64,000 nt of DNA from Lachnospiraceae bacterium (GTDB taxonomy: Bacteria > Bacillota > Clostridia > Lachnospirales > Lachnospiraceae). The translations under genes were made by a program, and so were the position numbers. Positions 53,596-61,943 of this stretch are shown here, piece after piece. How positions within the stretch are numbered: position 1 is the first letter of the stretch; every line of letters starts with the position of its first letter. The stretch is taken from contig CAJTDX010000005.1 in NCBI GenBank assembly GCA_910575155.1, positions 62,001 through 126,000 of the forward strand. The letters are read 5' to 3'. The notes under the pieces are model-generated. The model was not told where the DNA came from, ran no database searches, and saw only the letters and a list, made by a program, of their open reading frames with translations.

Positions 53596-53952
53596 TCAGA
53601 CCGCCCCCTGTTCCGTCAATTCTTCTACGCTAAATCGTTGTGGGAGAGTTGTTTTCTGCTGCAATTCTAAAATAAAATCTTCAATCTCCTTACAGATTTC
53701 GGCGGCGGTTGGATAGTAGGGAACACATTTTTTAAAGGCAGGATGTACCTCATAAAGTGTGTTCAGCAACTCCCAAAACTCTTTCTCTGGCTGTGGCTGC
53801 GGGGCGGTTCCCTTGCATAACTGGTGCATAAATCCTGCTGCGGACAGACCGCAAGCGGCGGCGCACTGCTTTAATTTTTGGTGTTCTTCCTCGTTCAATC
53901 AGACAGTAATCGGGACATTCGGCACGTCCTTTTCTGGTTTTTCTCTGCTCAT
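53596..53952 (-). pseudogene. mobC relaxosome gene with nonsense mutation at codon 18
   Basis: Compared with the intact copy at 59748-60104, the frame is complete except that the Arg codon in ITVRLNE is TGA here (53901-53899). The stop falls in the ribbon-helix-helix-like N-terminus that should bind the transfer origin. A TTG directly follows the TGA, so a 100-residue product lacking the first 18 residues might still be made. Otherwise the protein matches closely (KQCAAACGLSAA, YYPTAAEICKEIEDFILEL). Confidence 0.85.
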
Positions 53953-54511
53953 TTTCCTTATCCTCCAGTCTTGAATTTTATTCTTAACAGGGTATTCAGG
54001 GATGTTCCCTGAGTAAGTCCACGGTCGCAAGCGACGTGGATTGGGATTGTGGCTGACACAATCCGATGCTCGCTATCTCTGTGGACAACGCCGCAGAGCA
54101 TTTTCCTATGCAGCAGCATTCTTTCATACCTGTCTTACCCGCCGAAAAGAAAATCCTATGTCCCTGCACCTCCGTTCTGGATTCGGTTTTTCTTGACTTT
54201 TGGATAAATGAAAAAGCCGCTACACCGCACCACGAACGACAGGAGTATTTTCTCCTGCTCAGATTCGCAATGCTATGTAACGGCTTTGGGATTCAAAACC
54301 ATGTTGCCATACGCCAGCCGAAAAAGGCAGTATAATTTCGGCAGCGGTCAGCCTTGTCCATTGGCTGACATTTCATTCTTCCATCTATGTGCTATTTAAT
54401 TTTCAATCTTCCAATTCCCTTATGGGTATTTCAGAATACCATAGCGGCTGTACCTATGTCAAGATTTTGGGCAAACTTTTTAGTATTCCCTGTGGACGGG
54501 AATTTTATACG
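53953..54511 (-). promoter_or_regulatory. Mobilisation leader with conserved hairpins, oriT candidate (left copy)
   Basis: No gene is supported in these 559 bases. Hairpins are CTCTGTGG with CCGCAGAG (54077-54098), GGATTGTG with CACAATCC (54044-54064), a TCCAC...GTGGA stem (54017-54040) and a TCAGGG-type stem near 54000. They recur in the right copy with compensating base changes. Position ahead of mobC fits a transfer origin or leader RNA. Confidence 0.55.
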
Positions 54512-54643
54512 CTTATTTTTTGGTATGAGTTTTCGTGGCAAATTTATCATGAGTGAAACCAGATAAGGAGAAAACTAAAAATTGTGTTTAAGACAACAGA
54601 CACCATAATGTGGAGTGAATATCTTATTTGGAGGAAATAGAAA

Positions 54644-54709
54644 ATGGCAAAATCATTATTTGAGGAACTGGGCGGCAGATACGAAAGGCAAGGGGATTAC
54701 TTAACTTAA
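54644..54709 (+). pseudogene. N-terminal fragment of a second TnpV-like gene
   Basis: A good ribosome binding site (GGAGG) and ATG start MAKSLFEELGGRYERQGDYL, homologous to the first 20 residues of TnpV. Then the sequence changes to the leader of the intact tnpV at 54692-54794 and hits a stop. It marks an insertion of one element into the tnpV of another. Confidence 0.8.
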
Positions 54710-54794
54710 AGATAGTATATACATACAGCCTGCTGACACATTGCTTGCAGATGCCCCGCAGAAACCAAACCATACAGAAAAGGAGTTTTTGCAT

Positions 54795-55166
54795 ATGAAG
54801 TCAATATTTGAACAGTTAGGCGGCACATATCACGAAGAAAATGGGTATCTTATTCCAGATTTAATATTACCCAACGAAGAAGAACAGCCGATAGGCACAT
54901 GGGGACAGCGGCATCAGGATTATCTGAAACAGTACCACAAGGTTACATACACCAATCTTCTCACAAGTGGCAGACTGAACTCCTATCTAGCCGTCATTGA
55001 CAGGCAGGCGCAGGAACGCTTTGAAAGGCTTATAGAGAGCATGAAACAGGCACAGGACATAACGGAACGGCTAAAGGAAGAAAATGCCATAGAGTGGACA
55101 GGCAAAATAAATAATATAAGGGCTTGTGCGAGGGAAATTGTGAACGGAGAAATTATTTTTATATAA
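54795..55166 (+). CDS. TnpV transposon-encoded protein
   Basis: A 123-residue protein of the TnpV family seen in Tn4451-like and other clostridial elements. It begins MKSIFEQLGGTYHEENGYL, continues with IGTWGQRHQDYLKQYHKV and TNLLTSGRLNSYLAVIDRQA, and ends with an EENAIEWTGKINNI block. AAAAGGAG precedes the ATG. Function unknown. Partial copies at 47402 and 54644 show that this gene has been copied and broken more than once here. Confidence 0.85.
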   Translation: MKSIFEQLGGTYHEENGYLIPDLILPNEEEQPIGTWGQRHQDYLKQYHKVTYTNLLTSGRLNSYLAVIDRQAQERFERLIESMKQAQDITERLKEENAIEWTGKINNIRACAREIVNGEIIFI

Positions 55167-55174
55167 TCAGAATT

Positions 55175-55206
55175 GGCGGCAGGGAATATAATTCTTTGCC
55201 GCCTTT
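55175..55206. terminator. Terminator-like hairpin between tnpV and the MocR gene
   Basis: GGCGGCA (55175-55181) pairs with TGCCGCC (55197-55203), and the stem continues inward with G-U and A-T pairs. It lies between two convergent genes. The T-tract is short on the plus side. Confidence 0.6.
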
Positions 55207-55218
55207 CAAATGGAGTAA

Positions 55219-56622
55219 CTATATTATGAAATTAGCTTGTGAAATATATTGCTGATTCTTATCCAGCAAATGTTTTAGGGTTTTCAGTCCTGTTTCCAAT
55301 TGTTGTAAGGAATCAGGGGAACAGGTTGCAATTCTTATAGCTGTGGATTCAGCTTTGCCAACGGTAAAACGGTCAGAACAGAAGATATGAATGCCATTGT
55401 CTGTTGCCTGCATTTCCAACTGATAACCGTTATAATGGGCAGGCAGGGGCAGCCATTGGAAGAAGCTGTATTCATTCGGGCAGATGCTGTCTGGAAAGTA
55501 TTTTTTATATATCCTGTTCCGTTCTTTTGCCTGTCTTTTTTTCTGCCCTATGATTCTGCCTGCATTGCCGCTTGCAATTAATTCGCTTATAATTTCTGCG
55601 TTAAGCAGCGGTATTTTCAAATTTACATTATTAGCCGTTTCAAGAAAGGTTTGTCTTAAGCAATCAGGGATAACCATATATGCGCATCTTAAGCCTGCTG
55701 AAAGTGATTTTGACAGGCTGTGCAGGTAAATGGTATTATCTGGTATCAATGTCTGAATCGGTTCTCCTGTATCATTTGCAATAAATCCATAAGCGTCATC
55801 TTCCATTAAAATCAGATGGTATTGCTGTATGAGGCTGGCAATTTTCCTTTTTCGTTCCATTGACATGACAGTTCCTGTCGGATTATTGCAGGACGGCATT
55901 AGGAAGATTCCTTTTATATCCATTATCCTGCACTGCTTTTCCACTAGGTCGGGTATCATTCCATCCTCATCTGCGGCTACTGATATCAACTGGACATTTA
56001 ACTGTCTGGCTAAGCCGATAAAATTGGAATAAGTGTAAGAATCAGTTAGGATTTTATCTCCAGAGTGGAAAAGAGCCAAAAATACAATCGTCAGGGCATT
56101 TTGAGTTCCTGCCGTCAGCATGATGTTTTCAGGCTCTGTTTCTATATGGAAAGATTTCAGCCATTTTATGGCGGTCTGTTTGTGCTTGTAAGATTCCGAT
56201 ATGCTGTCAAATTCAAAAAGATACTGGGAAGTATTGCGTTGTATGGTTTTTTGCGCAATATCAGCGACAATCTTATTATACTGGTAAAAAGGTCTGATTA
56301 TGCCCAGTTCTACGCACCCGTTATTTGCCTTATGTAAAAAAGGGATGGCGGCATTTGGGGATACAAATGTGCCTTGCCCTATATTGGCATAGATTAGCCC
56401 CTTATTTTCACAAATCTTGAATGCACGGGTTATTGTGCTTAGGTTCAAATCAAGAAAGTCTGCTAATTCCCTTTGGGGCGGCAGTTTTGTATTTCCAGCC
56501 AGTTTGCCGCTTTGGATATCCTGTTCCAAAAGTTCCGCAATAGATATATAAATTGGTGATTTTAATTTTTCTTTATCGGGTATCCATGGCATTGGGTAAT
56601 TTTCAAAAGAATTAACTGGCAA
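55219..56622 (-). CDS. MocR/GntR-family regulator with aminotransferase-like domain
   Basis: A 467-residue MocR-type regulator. The GntR winged helix (about 25-90) has LPPQRELADFLDLNLSTITR. The aminotransferase class I domain (about 110-460) has MLTAGTQNALTIVFLAL, MPSCNNPTG, MEDDAYGF and the PLP Lys in HSLSKSLSAGLR. Such proteins use PLP or its amino-acid adduct as the signal. The start is taken as TTG 56622 with AGGGAGGG upstream. A frame opening at 56688 is rejected because TTGACT there is the -35 box of this gene's own promoter. It is divergent from the MATE gene and likely controls it. Confidence 0.9.
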   Translation of the reverse strand: MPVNSFENYPMPWIPDKEKLKSPIYISIAELLEQDIQSGKLAGNTKLPPQRELADFLDLNLSTITRAFKICENKGLIYANIGQGTFVSPNAAIPFLHKANNGCVELGIIRPFYQYNKIVADIAQKTIQRNTSQYLFEFDSISESYKHKQTAIKWLKSFHIETEPENIMLTAGTQNALTIVFLALFHSGDKILTDSYTYSNFIGLARQLNVQLISVAADEDGMIPDLVEKQCRIMDIKGIFLMPSCNNPTGTVMSMERKRKIASLIQQYHLILMEDDAYGFIANDTGEPIQTLIPDNTIYLHSLSKSLSAGLRCAYMVIPDCLRQTFLETANNVNLKIPLLNAEIISELIASGNAGRIIGQKKRQAKERNRIYKKYFPDSICPNEYSFFQWLPLPAHYNGYQLEMQATDNGIHIFCSDRFTVGKAESTAIRIATCSPDSLQQLETGLKTLKHLLDKNQQYISQANFII

Positions 56623-56651
56623 GCTTTTTCCCTCCCTGCTCAAAATTGTCT

Positions 56652-56711
56652 TACATACAATATTAGCATTGAAAACATACAAAGTCAAGAATATAATCTA
56701 TATTGTATGTA
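56652..56711. promoter_or_regulatory. Overlapping divergent promoters and 12-bp inverted repeat between MocR and MATE genes
   Basis: Minus strand: TTGACT (56688-56683), 17 bases, TAATAT (56665-56660) for the MocR gene. Plus strand: TTGAAA (56669-56674), 17 bases, TATAAT (56692-56697) for the MATE gene. The promoters overlap face to face. A perfect inverted repeat, TACATACAATAT (56652-56663) and ATATTGTATGTA (56700-56711), encloses both and is a strong operator candidate. Confidence 0.85.
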
Positions 56712-56778
56712 TTGTGTGCAAACAATACCATGCAACAAAAAGGAATAAATTTTATTTTAGTAGGAAAGAGGTTACGAA

Positions 56779-58104
56779 ATGAAGGATTTAACGAGAGAAC
56801 ATGAGTTAAAGACAATATTTTTATTTTCACTGCCAATTTTGGTCGGCAATCTATTCCAGCAACTATATAATCTTGCGGATACGGTTATTGTAGGTAATTT
56901 TTTGGGGAAAGAATGTCTGGCGGCGGTAGGGTTCAGTTTTCAGATACACTATCTGCTGATTGCCCTTTCTATGGGCATTTCAATGGGGGCAAGCATATTG
57001 GTTTCACGTTATTTTGGCAGTAAGGACATGGAATCTGCGAAAAAAGTTATGGATACGGGATTTGCTTTCTGCTTTTGCCTCAGTTTGATAATTGCTGCTT
57101 TGGGCATATGTTTTTCCTATCAGATTCTGCTTGTCTTCCGAGTGCCGTCCGCTTTGCTTGAAGCGGCTGACATATATCTTAAAATTATGTTTATCGGCGT
57201 TATCCCCACGTTTGCATATAACGCGCTTACAAATATTCTTCGCGGGATGGGGGATTCAAAAACACCTACATATATTCTGATAGTGGCAGCACTTCTGAAT
57301 ATTGTGCTTGATATATTGTTCATTAAGGCATTCGGAATGGGTGTGGCAGGGGCGGCATTTGCGACTGTGTTATCGCAGCTTTTGTCATTTATCGTTTGTA
57401 TGGTATATATGAAAATACATTATCGCAGCTTGTTTATTAATGTATTGCATTTACAGTTTGACAAGGCAGAATTAAAAAAGAGCTTGAAGATAGGTACGCC
57501 CGCCATGATACAGCAAGTATTTGTGAGTGTGGGATTTATGTCATTGCAGTTTCTGATTAATGGGTTTGGCACGGATTGCATGGCGGCATATACTGCCGCA
57601 TCTAAGGTAGATGCTTTTGCAGAAATGCCCGCCTTGAACTTAGGGCAGGCTATGACTAATTTTACTGCCCAGAATTTAGGGGCAAAAAGGAAAGACAGGG
57701 TATTGAAAGGCGGGAAATACGCATTGGTTATGGGGATTGCAGTATCAGCGTGTATTTCTGTTGTCATTGTATTGTTTCCGTCTGTATTTATATCAATATT
57801 CAATAGGGATACGTCTGTTTTAGATATTGGCAACAGCTATCTGAAGATTGTGCCTGCTTTTTATATTATCTTTGCAGCCATGCAGGTATTAAACGGATTG
57901 CTTTTGGGGTATGGAAAATCATTTGTGCCGATGATTGCTTCCATATGTTCCCTGTGCTGTCTTCAAGTGCCTGTCGCTATTATTTTGTCTGGCACAAAGC
58001 TTGGTTATAATGGAATTTGGATAGCCGCTCCAATCGGCTGGTTTGGAGGGCTATTAATCCGCGCAATTTATTTTTATCATGTCAGCAAAAAAGAAAAACA
58101 ATAA
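56779..58104 (+). CDS. MATE-family multidrug/metabolite exporter
   Basis: A 441-residue membrane protein with about 12 helices. The MATE pattern is clear in FSLPILVGNLFQQLYNLADTVIVG (blocks), the mirrored second-half motif MSLQFLINGFGTDCMAAYTAA and QAMTNFTAQNLGAKRKDRV. Transport is probably driven by a sodium or proton gradient. The substrate is unknown. Control by the divergent MocR regulator hints at an amino-acid or vitamin-B6-related signal (inference). It is the only clear cargo function between the inverted mob blocks. Confidence 0.93.
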   Translation: MKDLTREHELKTIFLFSLPILVGNLFQQLYNLADTVIVGNFLGKECLAAVGFSFQIHYLLIALSMGISMGASILVSRYFGSKDMESAKKVMDTGFAFCFCLSLIIAALGICFSYQILLVFRVPSALLEAADIYLKIMFIGVIPTFAYNALTNILRGMGDSKTPTYILIVAALLNIVLDILFIKAFGMGVAGAAFATVLSQLLSFIVCMVYMKIHYRSLFINVLHLQFDKAELKKSLKIGTPAMIQQVFVSVGFMSLQFLINGFGTDCMAAYTAASKVDAFAEMPALNLGQAMTNFTAQNLGAKRKDRVLKGGKYALVMGIAVSACISVVIVLFPSVFISIFNRDTSVLDIGNSYLKIVPAFYIIFAAMQVLNGLLLGYGKSFVPMIASICSLCCLQVPVAIILSGTKLGYNGIWIAAPIGWFGGLLIRAIYFYHVSKKEKQ

Positions 58105-58688
58105 AAATATACATAAAGAATTTTACCAAACTTGAATCAATGGATAAAAAATTAATGTGGCAATTTAAGCAACAGCTATCTGCAAAAAAACAAATTTGTG
58201 TTGAGGATAAAAAGAAGATGGATAGCTATTGCTTATTGCCTGCATTTCATTCATAGCATGGATGTTCACCATATAAAAAAACGGCGTGTGGTGGGCGGTA
58301 TTGCTATACCCAAAAGACTTAACAGACACTCTCCAGACCTGTTTTAAAGTTTGGGGGGATTTTTTTGTTCTTTTTTCGGGCAGTAATCTATCTGCTCATG
58401 CAACGCAGAGTTTACCAATACATAGCATATCGGGAATTGGCAGGAAACCAGTTAAAAAAACCCCTGCTTATGCAACGCTACTTCTCACCATGAAACCAGA
58501 AGTAGAATCTCCACTTAACAGAATATGTATATCCTATAACCGTAGAGGTCACCGAGCCTTTGCGGTTTTTCTTTTGTCGTTTTTTATCGGAATGTGCCGC
58601 AGGGCTGTTTCTGCTGTTGGCTGCCGTTCGCCTCCTATCCAATCTGGTTTTTAGCATTTTCAAAAATTTCAGATTGGAGGAAAAAAGA
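58105..58688. other. 584-bp region before the sigma-like gene; hairpins but no supported gene
   Basis: One short frame (58139-58256) has no ribosome binding site. A perfect 8-bp inverted repeat CTACTTCT/AGAAGTAG (58478-58505) and a possible imperfect terminator (58540-58574, CCG...CGG then a T-run) lie ahead of the gene at 58689. TCATGCAACGC and TTATGCAACGC form a near-direct repeat about 70 bases apart. An attenuator is possible. Confidence 0.4.
58540..58574 (+). terminator. Possible imperfect terminator/attenuator
   Basis: CCG and AGG of the left arm can pair with CCT and CGG of the right arm with mismatches between; TTTTTCTTTT follows. It is weak but positioned as an attenuator for the gene at 58689. 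Confidence 0.35.
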
Positions 58689-59114
58689 ATGGCATACAAC
58701 AACGGACGGGAGAACAGGAAACGGCTTATCTGGAAAGAAGCCGAGGAAAAAATATTACGGGAGCATGGAGTTGATGAAACCACCATTGAACAAATCCGCA
58801 CAGACGACAGGGCAGACTTCAATTCCAACAGGCGGTTTTACCATTGGACAAGCGACTTTGGCGAATACCTTGAGGGAATGGCAGACAGGGAGCGGAATGC
58901 CGAGGTAAAGACCGTTGCTGATTTACTGGATGAGATTGAGGACGAAACTCTGTATCGGGCATTGCTTACGGTGGACAGGCGTACCCTGCAAATCATCCGG
59001 CTGAAAATGCAGGGCTATTCCACAAAGGAAATTGCACCGCTTGTTGGATTGACAACAGGGGCTATTTATGCACGATTAGACCATCTGCGGAAAAAGTTGC
59101 GGAAGATTTTATAA
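58689..59114 (+). CDS. Sigma-70 region 4-like protein
   Basis: A 141-residue protein. The C-terminal half is a helix-turn-helix of the sigma region 4 type: IIRLKMQGYSTKEIAPLVGL followed by TTGAIYARLDHLRKKLRK. The N-terminal half has no region 2, so it is not a complete sigma factor. Similar small proteins are frequent on clostridial conjugative elements, where they control element genes. GGAGG lies 8 bases before the ATG at 58689; the frame is open further upstream without support. Confidence 0.82.
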   Translation: MAYNNGRENRKRLIWKEAEEKILREHGVDETTIEQIRTDDRADFNSNRRFYHWTSDFGEYLEGMADRERNAEVKTVADLLDEIEDETLYRALLTVDRRTLQIIRLKMQGYSTKEIAPLVGLTTGAIYARLDHLRKKLRKIL

Positions 59115-59189
59115 CCAACTAATAAAGACAGCTTTTTGGCGGGCTATTGGGTGGGGGATAAAATTCCCCCGCCAAATTATAAAATTGAT

Positions 59190-59747
59190 GTATAAAATTC
59201 CTGTCCACAGGGAATACTAAAAAGTTTGCCCAAAATCTTGACATGGGTACAGCCGCTATGATATTCTGAAATACCCGTGAGGGAATTGGAAGATTGAAAA
59301 TGAAATAGCACATAGATGGAAGAACGGAATGTCAGCCAATGGACAAGGCTGACCGCTGCCGAATTTATGCTGCCCTTTTCGGCTGGTGTATGGCAGCATG
59401 GTTTTGAATTTCAAAGCCGTTACATAGCATTGCGAATCCGAGCAGGAGAAAACACTCCTGTCATTCGTGGTGCGGTGTGGCGGCTTTTTCATTTATCCAA
59501 AAGTCAAGAGAAATCAAATCCAGAACGGAGGTGCAGGGACATAGGATTTTCTTTTCGGAGGGTAAGACAGGCGTTAAGAATACCGCTGCACAGGAAAAAT
59601 GCTCTGTGGCATTGTCCACAGAGATAGCGAGCATCGGATTGTGTCAGCCACAATCCCAATCCATGCCGCTTGCAGGCATGGACTAACTCAGGGGACAGCC
59701 CCTGAATACCCCGAAGAAAGGAATTTAAGACTGGAGGATTAAGGAAA
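59190..59747 (+). promoter_or_regulatory. Mobilisation leader with conserved hairpins, oriT candidate (right copy)
   Basis: No gene is supported here. Hairpins are CTCTGTGG (59602-59609) with CCACAGAG (59616-59623), GGATTGTG (59636-59643) with CACAATCC (59649-59656), TCCATGCC (59660-59667) with GGCATGGA (59675-59682), and CAGGGG with CCCCTG just after 59690. Against the left copy, several stem pairs change on both sides together. It may be the transfer origin. Confidence 0.55.
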
Positions 59748-60104
59748 ATGAGCAAAGAAAAACCAGAAAAGGGCGTGCGGAATGTCCCGATTACCGTCCG
59801 ATTGAACGAGGGAGAACATGAAAAATTAAAGCAGTGCGCCGCCGCTTGCGGTCTGTCCGCTGCCGAATTTATGCGCCAGTTATGCAAGGGAAACGCCCCG
59901 CAGCCGAAGCCAAAAACCGAGTTTTGGGAACTGTTAAACAAGCTCTATGAAGTGCATGACGCTTTCAAAAAGTGTGTCCCATACTATCCAACCGCCACTG
60001 AAATCTGTAAGGAGATTGAGGATTTTATCTTAGAACTGCAACAGAAAACAACTCTCCCACAACGGTTCAGCATAGAAGAATTGACAGAACAGGGGGCGGT
60101 CTGA
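59748..60104 (+). CDS. mobC: MobC-like relaxosome protein
   Basis: A 118-residue accessory protein that helps the relaxase open the transfer origin. The N-terminus has a ribbon-helix-helix-like NVPITVRLNEGEHEKLKQCA and a KQCAAACGLSAAEFMRQLC helix pair; the C-terminus is acidic and helical (YYPTATEICKEIEDFILEL). GGAGG and AAGGA precede the ATG. It lies 1 base before the relaxase gene. This is the intact version of the broken gene at 53596-53952. Confidence 0.85.
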   Translation: MSKEKPEKGVRNVPITVRLNEGEHEKLKQCAAACGLSAAEFMRQLCKGNAPQPKPKTEFWELLNKLYEVHDAFKKCVPYYPTATEICKEIEDFILELQQKTTLPQRFSIEELTEQGAV

Positions 60105-60105
60105 T

Positions 60106-61470
60106 ATGGCGGTAACGAGCCTATGGCATGTCAAAGGGAGCATAAAAGACGTGATTGACTATATAGAAAATCCAGAAAAGACCGTGCCGAATGAAGATAT
60201 GCAGGACTTCTTTGACGTGTTCTCCTATGTGAAAAATCCGTCAAAAACAAATGAGGGCGAGTATGTTTCCGCTATCAACTGTTTGAAAGAAACCGCATTA
60301 CAGCAGATGATTTTGACAAAGAAGCAGTACCAAAAGACAGGCGGATATATCGCATGGCACGGCTACCAGAGCTTCAAGCCAGACGAGGTAACGCCCGAAC
60401 AGTGCCACGAAATCGGATTAAAACTGGCAAGGGAAATGTGGGGCGATAAATACCAGATAATCGTTGCCACCCACCTTGACAAAGGACATCTCCATAATCA
60501 TTTCTGTTTTAACTCCGTTTCTTATCTGGATGGGAGCAAATATAATTACTCAAAATCCGAACAGAAACGGCTAAGGGAGGTGTCCGACCGCTTATGCCGA
60601 GAGTACAGTTTATCGGTGATTGAAAACCCCAAGAAAGCCCCTGCAAGACCGCTGTATCTGGACGAAAAAAGCGGAAAGCCGACACGGTACAACGTCTATC
60701 GGGAGGATTTAAGGGAAGCAATCAACGGGAGCAGGGATTTACAGCACATGATGAAATACCTTACCGATAAAGGATATGAGATTGATTTTTCGGGCAGCCA
60801 TTGGAAAATGAAGCTGCCGCAGTACAGGCATTTCACAAGGTTAGACACGCTTGACGAACGGCTGACTCCCGATTTCATACGGTCATGTTTAGGCGGGGCT
60901 TCCCGATATGGAAACTACAAAGCAAGGATTTCCTACTCCCCGCATATGCCAGAGCAGTATAAAAACGCATGGAAACCGCATCAGAAAACCACAGGGATTT
61001 TAGCGTTGTATTACCACTGGTGCTATCAGCTGGGGATATTCCCCAAAGGCACAGACTACAAGCCGGCAAGCCCGCTGATGAAAGAGGAGCTTCGGAAACT
61101 GGACGAGATTACCGCACAGGTAAGGTATATGTCAAAGCATAACATCTCTACCCTTTCCGACTTACACGCCGACAGGGAGAAAAACCAGACCGAAATGAAT
61201 AAACTGATTGACTACCGCCAGCACTTGCGGAACAAGGTACGCCGTGCCACACCAGCCGAAAAAGAAACACTCCGAGCCGAAAAGCAGGGCGTGACGGAGC
61301 AGATAACAGAGCTTAGGAAACGGCTGAAATATGCAGACGGGATTGAAAAACGCTCTGCCCATATCGACAACTGCTTAGACCAAATCCACGATACGATTGA
61401 AAACCAGCGGTTAAACCAACAGAAACAGCCAGTTAAAACAGACCGCAGGAGGGAGGAATCATTACGGTAA
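60106..61470 (+). CDS. Relaxase/mobilisation nuclease (TnpZ/MobA-like), right copy
   Basis: A 454-residue relaxase, same length and domain order as the left copy: MAVTSLWHVKGSIKDVIDYI start, His triad in ATHLDKGHLHNHF, C-terminal coiled region. Differences from the left copy are mostly conservative, e.g. NEDMQDFFD for NREMQGFFD. It overlaps the following TnpW-like gene by 10 bases. With an intact mobC beside it, this is the copy more likely to function in transfer. Confidence 0.92.
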   Translation: MAVTSLWHVKGSIKDVIDYIENPEKTVPNEDMQDFFDVFSYVKNPSKTNEGEYVSAINCLKETALQQMILTKKQYQKTGGYIAWHGYQSFKPDEVTPEQCHEIGLKLAREMWGDKYQIIVATHLDKGHLHNHFCFNSVSYLDGSKYNYSKSEQKRLREVSDRLCREYSLSVIENPKKAPARPLYLDEKSGKPTRYNVYREDLREAINGSRDLQHMMKYLTDKGYEIDFSGSHWKMKLPQYRHFTRLDTLDERLTPDFIRSCLGGASRYGNYKARISYSPHMPEQYKNAWKPHQKTTGILALYYHWCYQLGIFPKGTDYKPASPLMKEELRKLDEITAQVRYMSKHNISTLSDLHADREKNQTEMNKLIDYRQHLRNKVRRATPAEKETLRAEKQGVTEQITELRKRLKYADGIEKRSAHIDNCLDQIHDTIENQRLNQQKQPVKTDRRREESLR

Positions 61471-61676
61471 AACAGCTATTTGACAGAATAATTAAGTCAG
61501 GAATCCAGCCAAAAGAGAAAGGAATCCCAACAGGGTATTTCATAGAAAAGGATGGGCAGACTTCTTTTGTCTGCGGCAAAAACATTGTCCATCTTACAGA
61601 GCATTTCAGCGGGAAAAAACAGACCGTGGAAACGCTTGCGGAGAATGTCATGCGGTACGAGATGAAAAAACCATAA
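61461..61676 (+). CDS. TnpW-like transposon protein, possible ATT start
   Basis: A 71-residue protein, TVKQLFDRIIKSGIQPKEKG at the start and SFVCGKNIVHLTEHFSGKKQ further on, with an ENVMRYEMKKP end. The HF-x-Lys-end pattern matches the TnpW-like protein at 51970 only loosely. Between the preceding in-frame stop (61434) and the conserved part there is no ATG, GTG or TTG. The only start-like codon after the GGAGGGAGG site is ATT (61461), or translation may be coupled to the relaxase stop. It overlaps the relaxase gene by 10 bases. Confidence 0.65.
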   Translation: MTVKQLFDRIIKSGIQPKEKGIPTGYFIEKDGQTSFVCGKNIVHLTEHFSGKKQTVETLAENVMRYEMKKP

Positions 61677-61784
61677 GAAGAATATTGTTGCAATGATGGA
61701 AAAACGGCCTGCCCCATGCTATAATAGATTCATGCAAGCAGTGTATTGTGGCGGGCTGTTTCCAAAGACAGGAGGTTAAAACAA

Positions 61785-61943
61785 GTGAAACAGCAGCAAT
61801 ACAATACAGCGTTATATATGCGTTTAAGCCGTGATGACGAGCTGGAAGGGGAAAGCGCAAGCATTTCCACGCAGAAACAGATACTAAGGGATTATGCAAA
61901 TGAGCAGGGATTTTTAGTCGTAGACGAGTACGTGGAAATGTAA
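61785..61943 (+). pseudogene. N-terminal stump of a serine recombinase
   Basis: After GGAGG and a GTG start it reads MKQQQYNTALYMRLSRDDEL, then the typical SASISTQKQILRDYANEQGF and VVDEYVEM, and stops. Intact enzymes go on with a GYSGTNFDRP-like motif. The catalytic Ser (in RLSRDD) is kept, but the rest of the protein is missing, so the right block has lost its recombinase. It differs from the recombinase at 50189, so the two blocks came from related but distinct elements. Confidence 0.85.

Larger units (their letters stand above)
52230..54511 (-). repeat. Left arm of a 2.3-kb inverted repeat
   Basis: The left mobC-relaxase block with its leader is the reverse of bases 59190-61470, with roughly one change in ten bases by eye. 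The match begins at GTATAAAATTCC and ends at the relaxase stop. Beyond both ends the sequences are unrelated. Confidence 0.85.
59190..61470 (+). repeat. Right arm of a 2.3-kb inverted repeat
   Basis: The partner of 52230-54511, in opposite orientation. It contains the mobilisation leader, an intact mobC and the right relaxase gene. Confidence 0.85.

Noticed and set aside
54066-54399. Plus-strand frames in the left mobilisation leader
   Set aside because: The right leader does not keep the matching frames intact and shows structure-type covariation instead. There are no ribosome binding sites.
56623-56688. Start of the MocR protein at 56688
   Set aside because: The TTGACT there is the -35 box of a well-formed promoter, so the transcript would begin after it. 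TTG 56622 has a strong ribosome binding site.
59316-59941. Frames in the right mobilisation leader on both strands
   Set aside because: They are not conserved as protein with the left copy and cross the hairpins. They are treated as non-coding.
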